Of a stretch of DNA of 64,000 bases, positions 33,180 through 44,661 are shown piece by piece. Origin of the DNA: Macrotrachela quadricornifera (Eukaryota > Rotifera > Eurotatoria > Philodinida > Philodinidae). How positions within the stretch are numbered: position 1 is the first letter of the stretch; every line of letters begins with the position of its first letter. The stretch covers positions 2,078,407 to 2,142,406 of the forward strand of contig JAJEKB010021931.1 in the NCBI GenBank assembly GCA_022393335.1. The letters run 5' to 3'. The notes below the pieces were generated by a model that was not told the origin of the DNA, ran no database searches, and saw only the letters and a list, made by a program, of their open reading frames with translations. The position numbers and the translations under genes are program-made.

Positions 33180-33605
33180 CAGATACAATGCTCAAAATGT
33201 CTTTTTTCTAGTCAAAAGCCTCCTGAGACTTCTGAATGATCCGGTCTAATCCATATGAATCATAAATCCAGTGGAAAGGAAAAAGTCTCATTGAGACTAC
33301 GAAAGATCTCATTAAGACGTTTCAACGATCTACTCTAATAAGTAGTAATGATACCTCTGATACGGGCCAGAAATCTCATTGAGCCTCCATGATGTCTGAT
33401 TCAGACTTCTCGATGATCCGCTCTGCTGCGTAGTTGTCATACATCCAACACGAGGTGCGTCTCATTAAGAGTTCAAACTATGTCATGAAAACCTCTCGAT
33501 GATATGATCTAACGAATAGTAATCATACCTCCGATAGAAGGTAAAAATATCATTGATGCTTCTCAACGATTTAAATCAATAAATATCAAACCTTTGATAC
33601 GAAAT
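33180..33605. repeat. degenerate tandem repeat, unit about 85-92 bp
   Basis: Four to five units start near 33230, 33323, 33410 and 33493. Each begins ttctcgatgatccgctct-like, followed by taatcatacctccgatac-like and then gtctcattgagac-like sequence. Units differ at many positions, so the array is old. Confidence 0.75.
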
Positions 33606-33608
33606 TTT

Positions 33609-33956
33609 TCAATAGTCGTTGGTTTTTTCGAGTTTTCCAAATCTTGTGCCATTCTTTTTAACATATTCTCGAAATCTTGGTAGATAATATGGATACCTGA
33701 CTTTTCGAAATTTAAGTTTAATAGTTGTAAACTTATGATTTAAATGTTGATCAATCCATTCAATTATGTTTTCCATTTCTTCTAACATGAAATGGCTGTT
33801 GATAATATTCACATAATCATAATCATTTATATCATCAATACTTTCTTCATCATATTCATCACTAAAGTCAAGAGTTTGATACACATAGAGTTCACTAAAG
33901 TGACTGTCTTTAAATGACTCTAAAATTTCAAACAGTTGGTTTGATACAAAATTCAT
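33609..33956 (-). CDS. small hypothetical protein, possibly a transposase-related fragment
   Basis: A 115-residue frame with its ATG at 33956. The first half is acidic (DFSDEYDEESIDDINDYDYV). The second half is basic and aromatic (KFRKVRYPYYLPRFREYVKK NGTR). The latter recalls the N-terminal part of transposase-like proteins common in bdelloid genomes, but this is memory of a pattern and not a firm match. It would then be a truncated remnant or a domesticated piece. It follows directly on the tandem repeat and no catalytic domain is nearby. It may be non-coding by chance. Confidence 0.35.
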   Translation of the reverse strand: MNFVSNQLFEILESFKDSHFSELYVYQTLDFSDEYDEESIDDINDYDYVNIINSHFMLEEMENIIEWIDQHLNHKFTTIKLKFRKVRYPYYLPRFREYVKKNGTRFGKLEKTNDY

Positions 33957-34522
33957 TAGAAAGCTCTCATTCGATTAAATAAAGAAGATGCTTTGCGCTG
34001 TTTACTAAATTCATTTACGAGTTTAGATTAAATAACTCTTTCTGACATGAGACTCCTGGCATAGAATAAAAAAGAACGTTAGTTTAAATTCACAGTCGAT
34101 TTGTAATTTCGTATCATCAATTATAAATGAGCAATTAATAAATCATAAAGTGATACATTTATACACATAATCTGTAGACATCCTTCGTATAATTTATTTT
34201 TTAAACGCAATGCAGATCCATTTGCAGTTTGATATTAGTGTACTTGCATAAAAAGCTTAATAAATTCTAAAATATATACTACTTGAAGAACATGGTCAAT
34301 GTTCTTGATAATCAATACAAAAGATTCCATTGTTAGTGATAATAAAAAAAGTAATAAAACAAGAAATTAGTATTCACATACATATATTATGAAATTTTAT
34401 TTTATTTTTATGTAGTTTGATCAATTCTAATGCAAATATTATATCTAGAATTTTTAAATGATTAATTAATAATAAAAACACATGATTTTATTTCATTAAA
34501 GAAAATATTAAATTAAATTTTT
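33957..34522. other. spacer, 3' flank of the PL8 gene
   Basis: AT-rich sequence without visible features. Confidence 0.4.
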
Positions 34523-36790
34523 TCAATTAGTTAGATTTTGTTTTTTGCATGTCACATTCACTGATTTACCTAAGAGTTGAGAAGAGGTAGATAATTTTAA
34601 TACTACATTTGTTGTTGTTGTTGTATCAATATCAGATGATGCTGTACATCCTTCCCCATATCCTACTCGATCAACTATTACTTTCATAGTACTATTAATA
34701 CGCATGGGATGAGAAGCTGTTAAAGTAAAATCTGTTTCATTTTCACTAAATAAATAAGCACCAGCATCACTCAATTGTATATTAATTTCAAACAATGGAC
34801 TTTTGCATGAAAATATTGTTGTAATATTATCCCATAAAACAAATGATGCACGTTTTAATGCAGGCCACATTGTTCCATGAAAAAGATTATTAGTTGAAAT
34901 ACATGTAAAAACTTGCTCTTCATTATATTGTTTGATCAATGTAGACATTGATTCAAGAGATACATTAGGTAAGATCATATAATTATAATCAAGAATGTAT
35001 GGTCCAACACCATGATCTATCCATAAAGTTAACATTCGTGCTGTTACTGTCGAATTGAAAGGACCAATGGCATCATAATTACCTGTTTTTGTACCAAGTT
35101 GTATTCCTAATGAAGCATATTGTTGTTGTAACTGTAAAAGATAACCAATATTAGATCCACCTACATGAATCCATTGTATATTGGATGATTTATTTTGAAC
35201 ATAAGGAAAAGAATAATTTCCATCAGTAAGAGTAACAATCGTTGAATTGAAGAAACTAATAGTTATTTGACCATAAGGTAATAATCGACTAGCAAGTGTA
35301 GTCCATGCTGTTGTCGATGTTGTTAATGTTAAATTAGTTGCTAATGCAATAATAGCATCATCATAGAAATGCCATGATCTTTTCGCAGTAAGATTATGAG
35401 ATGCTGTATCCATCATACTCAAACCATACTGATCATCACTAACACCACCAACAAATGATAATCTTTTCATATCAAAATTACCACCTTTACATTGTTCAAG
35501 TGCGATATCATGTTCAACAGTAATACCATTGATAGCTTGCCAATCAATAATAGGAAAAATTTGCCAATAATCATTTATACCAGCTCTATACAAATTAAGT
35601 ACTCCTTGACCTCCATGTTCATCTTTTAAATTTTGACCATTGATACATTCAACTGGTTGTGTTCGAATGGATTGCATTTTAATGGTAGTTATCCAATTTG
35701 CACGACGATGAACTTGATAATCAGATACGAAAAAATGTCTGTTACCAATAAGTAAAGGAGTATTTGGTTGATTATCAAGACGATTAGCAAAATTAATTAA
35801 TTCAATTCTAGTATCATTTGATTGAACTATTTGTGCTACTGATCTTATCCAACTTATTGTAAATCCATGTGCAAATCCATTACCTGGACCGGAAATTCCT
35901 CGACCTACTACATGCCAATCCCATTCTGTTGTCATTATCATCCATGCGTCACCTTTAGTTATGAATTGAACAAATATTGATAAAATTTCATCATTAGGTT
36001 GATATCGAGTATTTTCACTGCATTGAAGAAATAAAAATATATTATTAGCCCAAACAAGTCCATAAGCACCAGATAATAATTGTAAACCATGAAAATGATA
36101 AGACCAATCATTTTGTACACCTTCGCCACCTAATGATGAAATGGCAACATCTTGCCACATTCGTGAAAAACCTTGTTCAATACCTGTTATATTAATAGTT
36201 GCTAATGATCGATATAATTGACATTGAATCATCCATACTAAATTTGCACCTACATCTTGAGGTCTATGTAACCACCAAGCTGCACGATAAGATATTTCTT
36301 TAATTTTTTCAATTTCTAAACTAGTTGCATTATCACCTAACATCAACAATTGACTAGTTGCTTGAAGAGGAATATTAATTTGATTAAACCACCAATTTGG
36401 ATTTTGCCAATCATTGATAAACCAATTATTAAGTGCACAATGAACATCTGCCATTAATTTAGGATCATTTTTAACAATTGATCCATTAACAGTTAATGCT
36501 TGTAACATAGTAGTTATTCTATACATATGTGTTGCTGTTGACCAAACAACAATACTTTTGTCTGCATAATTGATATCAGGCCAATAGCAAGAACTATTCA
36601 AAGTATGACTAAAAGAAAGTGCATTTCTTACTGTAGCTGGTATCTTTTCTTTGGTTGGCCAAACTGTTAGTTCTAATACACGTTGACGAATAATAGCAAT
36701 ATCATCATTAGGTAAAGGAACAGAGATACATAATACTGGAAGCCAAGATAGAAAGAGAATATTAAAAAGAAAAATGTTGTTTGATATCAT
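34523..36790 (-). CDS. secreted polysaccharide lyase family 8 (chondroitin/hyaluronate lyase type)
   Basis: A 755-residue intronless frame with its ATG at 36790. Residues 1-23 (MISNNIFLFNILFLSWLPVL...) are a signal peptide. The alpha/alpha-toroid catalytic domain carries the PL8 active-site set: Asn183 in GANLVW, His234 and Tyr243 in WSYHFHGLQLLSGAYG, and Arg297 in VVGRGISGPG. A central beta-sandwich follows (EHGGQGVLNLYRAGINDYWQ, then the WQAINGITVEHDI region), and a C-terminal beta domain ends the protein. Lengths of 650-800 residues are usual. PL8 enzymes cleave hyaluronan or chondroitin by beta-elimination. About 18 NxS/T sites fit secretion. PL8 is mainly bacterial and rare in animals, so together with the absence of introns this suggests horizontal gain. 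It could digest food-derived or host glycosaminoglycans. The neighbour, a GT4 gene, is also intronless and on the same strand. Confidence 0.9.
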   Translation of the reverse strand: MISNNIFLFNILFLSWLPVLCISVPLPNDDIAIIRQRVLELTVWPTKEKIPATVRNALSFSHTLNSSCYWPDINYADKSIVVWSTATHMYRITTMLQALTVNGSIVKNDPKLMADVHCALNNWFINDWQNPNWWFNQINIPLQATSQLLMLGDNATSLEIEKIKEISYRAAWWLHRPQDVGANLVWMIQCQLYRSLATINITGIEQGFSRMWQDVAISSLGGEGVQNDWSYHFHGLQLLSGAYGLVWANNIFLFLQCSENTRYQPNDEILSIFVQFITKGDAWMIMTTEWDWHVVGRGISGPGNGFAHGFTISWIRSVAQIVQSNDTRIELINFANRLDNQPNTPLLIGNRHFFVSDYQVHRRANWITTIKMQSIRTQPVECINGQNLKDEHGGQGVLNLYRAGINDYWQIFPIIDWQAINGITVEHDIALEQCKGGNFDMKRLSFVGGVSDDQYGLSMMDTASHNLTAKRSWHFYDDAIIALATNLTLTTSTTAWTTLASRLLPYGQITISFFNSTIVTLTDGNYSFPYVQNKSSNIQWIHVGGSNIGYLLQLQQQYASLGIQLGTKTGNYDAIGPFNSTVTARMLTLWIDHGVGPYILDYNYMILPNVSLESMSTLIKQYNEEQVFTCISTNNLFHGTMWPALKRASFVLWDNITTIFSCKSPLFEINIQLSDAGAYLFSENETDFTLTASHPMRINSTMKVIVDRVGYGEGCTASSDIDTTTTTNVVLKLSTSSQLLGKSVNVTCKKQNLTN

Positions 36791-37266
36791 TATAACGAAT
36801 GTTTAATCCTTTTTAACAAGAGTTTCACCTTTGTTTTTATATGATATATTTATCAGTTAGCTATTATCAGCAGAAACGAGAACAAATATTCAAGTACTAA
36901 TAGTTTCTTTTTTGTTATCATCTACATAGATTCAGATACAAGACAAAATATTAATAGTAAACAATTATGGTTAATTTCCATCATCTCTTTTTTATATAAG
37001 TACTTTAAAAGGCAATAGAACAAAGATCAATTGAACTAATTTTAATATTACATTAAAAGTAAATATTGTATGAGATTACATATTATCAGACCAGGAGCAT
37101 ATAGTAGATATGGCATTATACTGACGTCTTCTCTTCGTCATGTAATTAATAACATTGGACGAGTGTGAGATGATAATTACTATGGATCAATTGAATGACA
37201 GACATAAAAATTTATTAGTTAATTAACCATGAAAAGAAATTCTTTTTAAATAAATAATATATTTCT
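36791..37266. other. spacer between PL8 and GT4 genes
   Basis: 476 bp, the presumed promoter side of PL8 and 3' flank of GT4. No motif stands out. Confidence 0.4.
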
Positions 37267-38361
37267 TTAGTGATGAACAATGAGTTTTTGATAGAGTGAT
37301 ACAAGATCTTCAGTTGATTTTTCCCATGAAAATCGACAGGCATATGTTCGACATAACTGTCGTAAATGTTCACCATGTTGCTCAACATATTTCAATGCAT
37401 TAATAAATTCATTATCATTATTAAGATCATATTCTAATTGAGGAAAATATGGTTTGTATAATTGCTCGAATACAGGATATTTTGGATAGATAATAGGAGT
37501 TCCACATGACAATGATTCAAGTAATGTTAAACCGAATGTTTCAAATAAACTTGTACATAAAAATGCTTGTGCATTTCCATAATACTTATATAAATTTTCA
37601 TAATCAATTCGACCAATAAATTGAATATTTTTTATTTGTTTTTCTTTGACATATACCTTCAATGCATTTTCAATTGGACCAAAACCAACAATATCTAAAC
37701 TATATTTGTCTTGAATTAATTTAAATAGATCAAGTAATCGAAATAAACCTTTCTCTGGTGCTATTCGTCCAACATATACTAATTTATTTTTTATAAAATT
37801 TTCGGAATATTGAAATAAACTCGTATCAAGACCTGTTGATAGAATATGTCCTTTATCAAAATTATTACAAGAAACTTTTAAATCAATGAAATTTTCAGGA
37901 TGTAAAATAGGTATATTCATCCATATTGTTGGATAATAATGAAAATAAATACCAAGCCACATAAATAATTTAAGAATAAAGGAATTTTTTACATATTCCT
38001 TCGATGCAATAGCTAAATTTGTATCATAAGATGTACATACATTGACACCTACTAATTTACAAAGTAAATAAATAATAAACGTGCCTAATAAAGGATTTGG
38101 ACCAACAATATGTACCATATCATATTTTTGAAAAAGAATATCCATATACAATTGTAATGATGGAAAACATAGACGTACATCTTTATTAAAAAAATAAAAT
38201 GGAATACTGAATAGTTTTCGATCTGCTGTTGGACTTCTCATTGGGCCATAAACAGTAACATCATGACCAAGTAGTTTTAGATATTTTATATAATATTCCA
38301 TACGAACAACAATACCATTTACTGAAGGACGAAGATGTTCAGAAAGAATCAATATATTCAT
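37267..38361 (-). CDS. GT4 family glycosyltransferase (SQD2/PimB-like)
   Basis: The frame opens at 38397, but the Met at 38361 (MNILILSEHLRPSVNG) places the first beta strand of the GT-B fold at the N-terminus and is preferred; this gives 364 residues. Numbering from the upstream Met: VNG near 27-29 is the N-terminal glycine loop, VGRIAPEKG (209-217) supplies the Arg and Lys that hold the nucleotide-sugar phosphates, and Glu286-x7-Glu294 in FETFGLTLLE is the GT4 signature. GT4 enzymes are retaining transferases using nucleotide sugars. The overall pattern resembles plant/bacterial SQD2 and mycobacterial PimB lipid glycosyltransferases, but acceptor and donor are unknown. There is no clear signal peptide. 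The gene is intronless, and such genes in bdelloids are often of bacterial or algal origin, so horizontal gain is inferred. Confidence 0.87.
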   Translation of the reverse strand: MNILILSEHLRPSVNGIVVRMEYYIKYLKLLGHDVTVYGPMRSPTADRKLFSIPFYFFNKDVRLCFPSLQLYMDILFQKYDMVHIVGPNPLLGTFIIYLLCKLVGVNVCTSYDTNLAIASKEYVKNSFILKLFMWLGIYFHYYPTIWMNIPILHPENFIDLKVSCNNFDKGHILSTGLDTSLFQYSENFIKNKLVYVGRIAPEKGLFRLLDLFKLIQDKYSLDIVGFGPIENALKVYVKEKQIKNIQFIGRIDYENLYKYYGNAQAFLCTSLFETFGLTLLESLSCGTPIIYPKYPVFEQLYKPYFPQLEYDLNNDNEFINALKYVEQHGEHLRQLCRTYACRFSWEKSTEDLVSLYQKLIVHH

Positions 38362-39531
38362 TGAAAAAAAATAGTCTAAATTGACATAAATACTCAATCT
38401 TTGTTTTTAAAAGAAAAGATTCTATTAAAAAATATATATTGAAAACACGCTCTCATTTTTCTGCGAGTTCATATTCACATGCGCTGCATGATAAGACATA
38501 TTTCTTTTATTATTCTGTGTTCTCTTCTATACGAGCAATACTTTGTTTCTTCAAAAGTATGAATAAATATGTATCTTTCGATTTCTTTTTACGCCCATGC
38601 TAGATGGGGCATGATATAGTTCTCATTAAGATGTTGATGAGAATGAATTAGAGTAAGTTAGAGCATATTTTATTAATATTCCAAATATTATATTTATAGT
38701 TACCGTTGAATAATATCCAAAAACGATCGAATTCAAAGAAGAACGGATAAATACACTAGCCCTGATTTAAAACGAATGTAGAAAACTAAAAAAGTACAAG
38801 AAGCGCATATTTTTATGCTGCCTTAAGCAGTGATCACTGATGCATAATACTCTTTCGTATCACTATAACGAAAAGTAAAACAAACGATCAGGCAGAAACT
38901 CAAAGGCGACATTTCTCTTCTCGTTTGTCATGTGATGATTTACCTGTTAATTAATGTGTGATAAAAGCAAAAATAGTGCATCGTGGGAATATCATGTTAA
39001 TTTTATATCAAATTAAAATACGTAGAAGCTCGAATGGTATAGAAAAATGTGCTTTATGAGGGTGCGATATCTTATATCTTTTTTCGTTCTGTCATCGTAC
39101 GTCAATAATCTGTCCTACTTTCTAGCGTGTTCAGGTGTATCCATTGTCCTTCTCATTCTCTTCATACGTATTATGTATATTCTCTCTTGCATATTTTAGC
39201 AAGTTCTTCAATCTATTTCATTTGAAGATGTTCTCATTTGTTGTTTTTTTCTCAAATATAATCATAAATAATATAGCTTTTTGTATTTTCACAATGTTGC
39301 AATCATCTGTATTGATCAAATTTGAATACAAAGTTATAAATATATTATAGAAACATAATTTTTACAATATATCTTCATTTTTACATTTCTTCTTTCTACA
39401 TTGTCATACAAATGCTTACGATTGTTTGGATTTTACGACCTAGAAAACAATATGAATCGTGTATCTTCCTTATTAATTCTGAGAAATATCGAATTTTTTA
39501 GATCATCCTTAATATATAATAGTTAACATTT
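38362..39531. other. spacer, no gene seen
   Basis: 1.2 kb of AT-rich sequence. The hydrophobic plus-strand frame at 39135-39350 is of low complexity and is not considered real. Confidence 0.4.
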
Positions 39532-41375
39532 TTATTCAGATATTCTTATCAAATAAATAAGACCAATTAGATTAGCTATGAGTATTAATAATGGTACAGG
39601 AAATTCGAAACCACAACCATATGGTACACCACTTTTTATCTCTTCAGGCAAAGCAACACCAATTCTACCATGATGAGCAGCTCGATCAAGTTGTAAACGA
39701 TGTTTTTGAATAAAATATCGTGCACGAAATGCATTAAAAATACATACAATAGTTCGACGAACACCACTGAAAATAGTAAAAAGAAACGCGTGAATATAAT
39801 AATAATAAAATTGATATACTTCAAACATCCAAGTAATAGAACACTTTTCCAAGTTAAATGAATTCCAACCAAATGAAATTTTGTTAAGCCAATAATAGGC
39901 AATAAATTGTAAAGAATTATACCGAAAAGCATACCCTGAAAAAAAGAATACTTTGAACAATGTATGTTGATTATTTGTGTGTGATCGGACAACTCTATTG
40001 TTCTTTTATTTTAACAGTTCGAAGATGTTCATAATGAAAAGTAACTTGTTTAATATTATCAGTGATTTACTTTTACAGTAAGATATTTTATAAGGGAAAT
40101 AAATAGTTGAAAATGAAATTCATTTGATTTAGACAGTATATACTACCTTTAAGAATCCAATTATATCATGTACAAAACAATGTGTACGATGTTGACAACA
40201 TAATTCAAGAGCTTGTAGTTCTGTTGCATATTCTTCTGATATTTCTTTATTTGATGATTTCTTTTTACGAATTGATTCAAAAAAATCTATATAGATAAAA
40301 TTATTTTCAGACAGCTGGTAGATTTTTATTGTAAATCTTTTTTACTTAATAATTCTTGATTAATTTCTTGTGCATATTCATCTTGTAAATTATGTCCAGC
40401 ATTATCGAGTTTAACAAGACGACAACCAAGAACCTATGATTATATGACATAAGAAATTTATTTAATAAAATCTTAATTATAAGGACTAACTCGTTGAATT
40501 ATATAAGAATTTACTTCTCGTACAACACGATCTTCATCACCAACAATAATTAAACATTCAAATGGTGAATAACGAATTTTAAGTAAATCTGTATAACTTA
40601 TGTAATGTCTAAAAACAGCAGTTATTTGTCCTATAAGACCAATGATTGATAATGAAATACGTTTTTGCAATATTTTAAGATGATAATCATAAAGAGACTA
40701 AAAAGAAAATCTTTTATTTATATGATTTTTCTTTTTTTTTGTTTTCTAACTTTTCGTTTATCTGGTTCAACAAGTGTTTTTGCACTATACAGCATACTTA
40801 AAACATTTTCTATTCTTAAATTTTCATCACGTAATAGTATAGATTTAATCATATGACATATACCAATAAATGGTGCTTGACTAGTAAGACCACCAGCATG
40901 CGTAGCTAAAAGTGATAATGAAAGAATTCTTTCTGATGCTATTAATGCTAATTCAAGTGCAATCATTCCACCCATGGATATACCAACAACATGACATTGA
41001 TTCCATTGTAAATGATTAATAAGTGCAAGTGCATCTTTTGCCATTTGATTTGTAGAATAATGAAATGTTAATGGAGAAGATGAATGACCGAATCCACGAT
41101 TATCATAACTGACAGACTACAAAACCATAAGATTAAAAATAATTAGTTAATTTTTATTCAATACTTGATAATCAGCTTGTTGATTAAAAAATTCAGTCTA
41201 AAAAAATAGATATTAAAGAACGCAATTGATTATTTTATATCTCTACTTGACGAAACCAAGCAGTACCATCAGTTAATAGACCTACAATAAATAATATTTT
41301 TATTTTACCTGAACCATGTACTTCATAGGATAATTCTAAATTTTGATGAAGAGATGATAATTTTATATGAGACAT
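39532..41375 (-). CDS. alpha/beta-hydrolase with C-terminal hydrophobic domain, eight exons
   Basis: Spliced by eye. Exons (minus strand): 41375-41247, 41197-41165, 41116-40751, 40697-40491, 40433-40346, 40286-40147, 39935-39820 and 39766-39532, giving 437 residues in one frame. All introns are GT-AG and 48-59 bp, except one of 211 bp (40146-39936) that might hide a further small exon. The N-terminal ~300 residues are an alpha/beta-hydrolase: YDNRGFGHSS near 58-67, nucleophile Ser101 in GISMGG, acid Asp232 in VGDEDRVV and His259 in DNAGHNL. This is the order of an ester hydrolase or related enzyme; the substrate is unknown. After about residue 275 a Lys/Glu-rich link leads to hydrophobic segments (FGIILYNLLPIIGL and PVPLLILIANLIGLIYLI), so the protein is probably anchored to a membrane. 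Separate exon pieces appear as unrelated open frames if introns are ignored. Confidence 0.85.
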
Positions 41376-43249
41376 TTTCGATTTAAAGCTAGCACAAGCA
41401 CGACGCATTATACCGTGACGAAAGAAAATATTCTATTAGTGATAAGAGCAATCAATCAAAAATCAAAAAGATGAGAATACGAATTAAAATCAGTATCCAA
41501 CATGAGGTCGCAACAATCAACGTGATTTGATTCGCTATCAGAATCCTCATCAACGAATAATTCAAAGAATGAAAACTTTTCAAACTAATCATTCAACCAT
41601 CTTCGATATATCTATCCAAGAGTATTTGACGTACTATGTAATACTCTACCGAATGGTATTTGTCTAATGATCCAACGCATTCCGAAGAAGAGAAATTTCT
41701 CTTGTCAACATTGTAGTACTACATAAATTGAACTGTTAATGGTACTAATATTGATTCGTTTGGCTTGATCAAAGTATGTTTCGTAGATGATTTTCAATGG
41801 ATAAAATGTAGAGTTTGATTCTTCATCAAATGGTACAATGTCAATTGACCAAGCATATTTTCGAAGTAAGAAAAATCTATCATCAATATTATGATACGAC
41901 AAATTTTAACTATTGATGGTACCAAAATTGACTTGTTGGACCTTATCAAAATATGTTTCATCACACAAAATAAGTGGATAAGATATAGAATTAAATTCTC
42001 TATCGAATGATAAACTTTCTATTGATCGAGTATATGTAGGAAGGAAGCAAATCTTTCTCCATAAATGGCATTCATATTGATTATTTTAATCTGGTGGAAG
42101 TATACCCTGTCAATCTTCAGTTGACCAATATATTATCATGAATCGAATCAAGTAGATTAAATGTAGAATTAAGTGAATTGAATACGAAATTTGATTATCT
42201 ATAGAATGGAACCTATTCTGTCCACAGAATATACTTTCGTCATGTAATAAAATCAATCTAATACTACAATATTAATGAGAAATTTTTCTTTCTGAAAAAA
42301 AATGTTCAATCCATAGAATTTATATCATTGGAAAGAAATTTTCATTCTGTATTTTATTCACTACTCTTGATCTACGAGACACACTTTAGTCTGGTCAGAA
42401 AAATCAATGTGAATATCACTAATAGTCAAACCTGTATGATAGCATGATATTATCGAGACTTTTCAATTCGAAAATATGTTTTTTGAATGGAAATTGTACA
42501 ATTCCATAAAAAATTTCTGTCTGCATCGAATATACCTAAATTAACTGATACAATACATATTAGAAGAGTGAAAAAGATCACATCATTATCATGCTATTGA
42601 AAATGTTGACAATTTCTTGTGTTAATATTGGTTCTTCTCACGTGATCAAACTATATTTCGTCAGTTAATTTCGATGTATTAGATACAAAATTATATTTTC
42701 TAGTGAATGCTCCCACTTTCATTGTGAGTAGGACATACTTTTGAAGGGATTAAATAGGTAATAAATATCATGATACCTGTACTTGTTCGAAGTATGTTAT
42801 GTCCATTAATTCTCTTCCGTCCAACATACTGACTATAGGTATAATCAGCACGAATGATTCATGCGGAACGAATCATTTGAGACAAATTAGCCGTTAGTGA
42901 CTTGCCCAAGGCCATTCCATGGATGATGTTACTGAGGTTTGAACACAGTGCCTTGTGGGTATGTGCCAAGTAACGTAACAACTCAACCATAGCGGCTATA
43001 AAAAAATTACTTGATGTATTTATTAGCTCGAAAAAATATGTTATAAATAAGACTTTTTCGAAAATATGAATTGAGATAATTTTGTTATTGCCATATTGTC
43101 TCGATAATAGATAAGTGCAAAAGAGTAAATAAATATATGGAAAAATAAAGAATTTCAAGTGTTATCAGAACATATAATTACTTTTTAAAAAATTTTAAAG
43201 ATTTATTTTGATGACAGGGATATCATTTTATTTTTGACAATCTAACGGA
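41376..43249. repeat. degenerate long tandem repeat, unit about 175-190 bp
   Basis: From about 41650 the block cgaatggtatttgtctaatg ... tttctcttgtcaacattgta ... ggtactaatattgattcgtt ... atcaaagtatgtttcgtaga ... ggataaaatgtagag recurs at about 41829 and 42003, and in weaker form to about 42540. Similarity between units is moderate. It could be an old satellite or a decayed multi-copy sequence. No gene is seen; the minus-strand frames at 41705-41902 and 42859-43158 are considered chance. Confidence 0.6.
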
Positions 43250-43830
43250 TGGCGCATAAAGAATTGCGCTGTTAGTATTTTCGAAATTTCTCCTATATTA
43301 TTCGTTTGATTAAAAACACTTTTTTAATCAAAAGATAGCGCTTAAACTTCTCTTTAAAATCAAATATTATCTAATTGGAAAACTCTTTTAGATACATCTG
43401 AAAAAAGATGAAAAATAAAGACGCTTTGTGTCTTATATTTTCATCATTTCGCTCCATTAAAAACATACAAACACCAAAAGATGTAGTGTGAAAGGCTCTA
43501 CAATTTAAAAAAAAACAACTGTATGGAAAGATGGAATAAAAAAACACAAATTCATTTTTCGCCAAAAAAATGTTATTTTCTTAAAGACGAAATTCGATCG
43601 TTCAAAACTTAGCTCCTTTTGAGAACGAAATATGTTACCTTTTACACTTTTTTTGTATGTTCTTACTTTTCATCATTTTTCAAATACATCTGAACAGTTT
43701 TTGAATTAAATCACATATGTTTTTATAGAGAATTTCAAGTGCTATCTTTTGGTAAAAAAGTGTTTCTAATCAAGGGGATAATAATGGAGACATTTCAAAA
43801 AATATTAACAACGCAATTCTTCATGCGCCA
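43250..43830. mobile_element. foldback/MITE with TGGCGCAT ends
   Basis: The left arm TGGCGCATAAAGAATTGCGC (43250) runs through gttagtattttcgaaatttc and aaacacttttttaatcaaaa to gatagcgctt. The right arm is its inverse (aagtgctatcttttggtaaa ... acgcaattcttcatgcgcca, ending 43830). Arms are at least 100 bp and shorter inverted matches continue inward (kept around acatctgaaaaaagatg). It shares gatgtagtgtgaaaggctct with the foldback at 30.6 kb. Confidence 0.85.
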
Positions 43831-44661
43831 CTCATTAAAAGAATCGAGCAATACGGCAGATCAATAGATTGGAGAAATATTTTTTTGTTTTATTCCTCGT
43901 AGTCAATTAAAAGCATGTTTAATTTATTTTTTGTTCTATACATATTTTTGATTAAACTGTTTTCAGAAAAAACTCAGTAACTATTACTGAATTATTTCAA
44001 TGCAAAAGCATATATAATACTACTATTTTTGACAGAGAGTTTGTTCGCATAAAGGATCTTGTTGTTTTTCTATAAAAACTCTTTTCTAGAAATGAAATGA
44101 TCATTTTAGTGAAGTCTGTAGTAAAAGAAACATTATGCTGCATCTGCCAGCAGAATACTATTGAAAATTGGAAAAGTCTGGATTTCTCTCTTTTTCCGAT
44201 ATAAATGAGGACAGCTAAAATATTCATATTCGAAATATTCAGGAAGGAACTGACAGGATAGAATGATTTTAAATTCTCTCTGTATGGCGCACTCAAATAT
44301 GTTCTCTTGTAAGACTAATTGATTTATCACCTGGCAGACTGATGATCGGAGTATGTGTTTTCGATCTTCACTCTACTTAATTATTCTTTTCGATGGGTCT
44401 TTCGTATCAGTTGAAACACGCCATACAGATAACTATCGTGTACATGTGTAGAACCTTCGGTAAGTGAGATGGAAACTAATACTCTCCTATTGATTCGATC
44501 ATCAAATTTTTATCTATCAATCAATCATCATTGTTTTGTTTGGAGAAAGTGCGCGTTATCTAACCTTTAAACCAAATATGTGTTTCGTCGCTATTTGATA
44601 CTTCGATAACTTTAATTATACGACGTGTATTGTATCGGCACATTCAGTAAGATTTAGGCAA
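43831..44661. other. spacer, no gene seen
   Basis: AT-rich sequence with a somewhat higher GC stretch just before the next gene. No recognisable feature. Confidence 0.4.

Noticed and set aside
39135..39350. 71-codon hydrophobic frame
   Set aside because: T-rich DNA gives Phe/Leu/Ser runs; no sign of a real membrane protein.
39532..39992. Two overlapping hydrophobic minus-strand ORFs taken as separate genes
   Set aside because: They are exons 7 and 8 of the alpha/beta-hydrolase read through the 53-bp intron between them.
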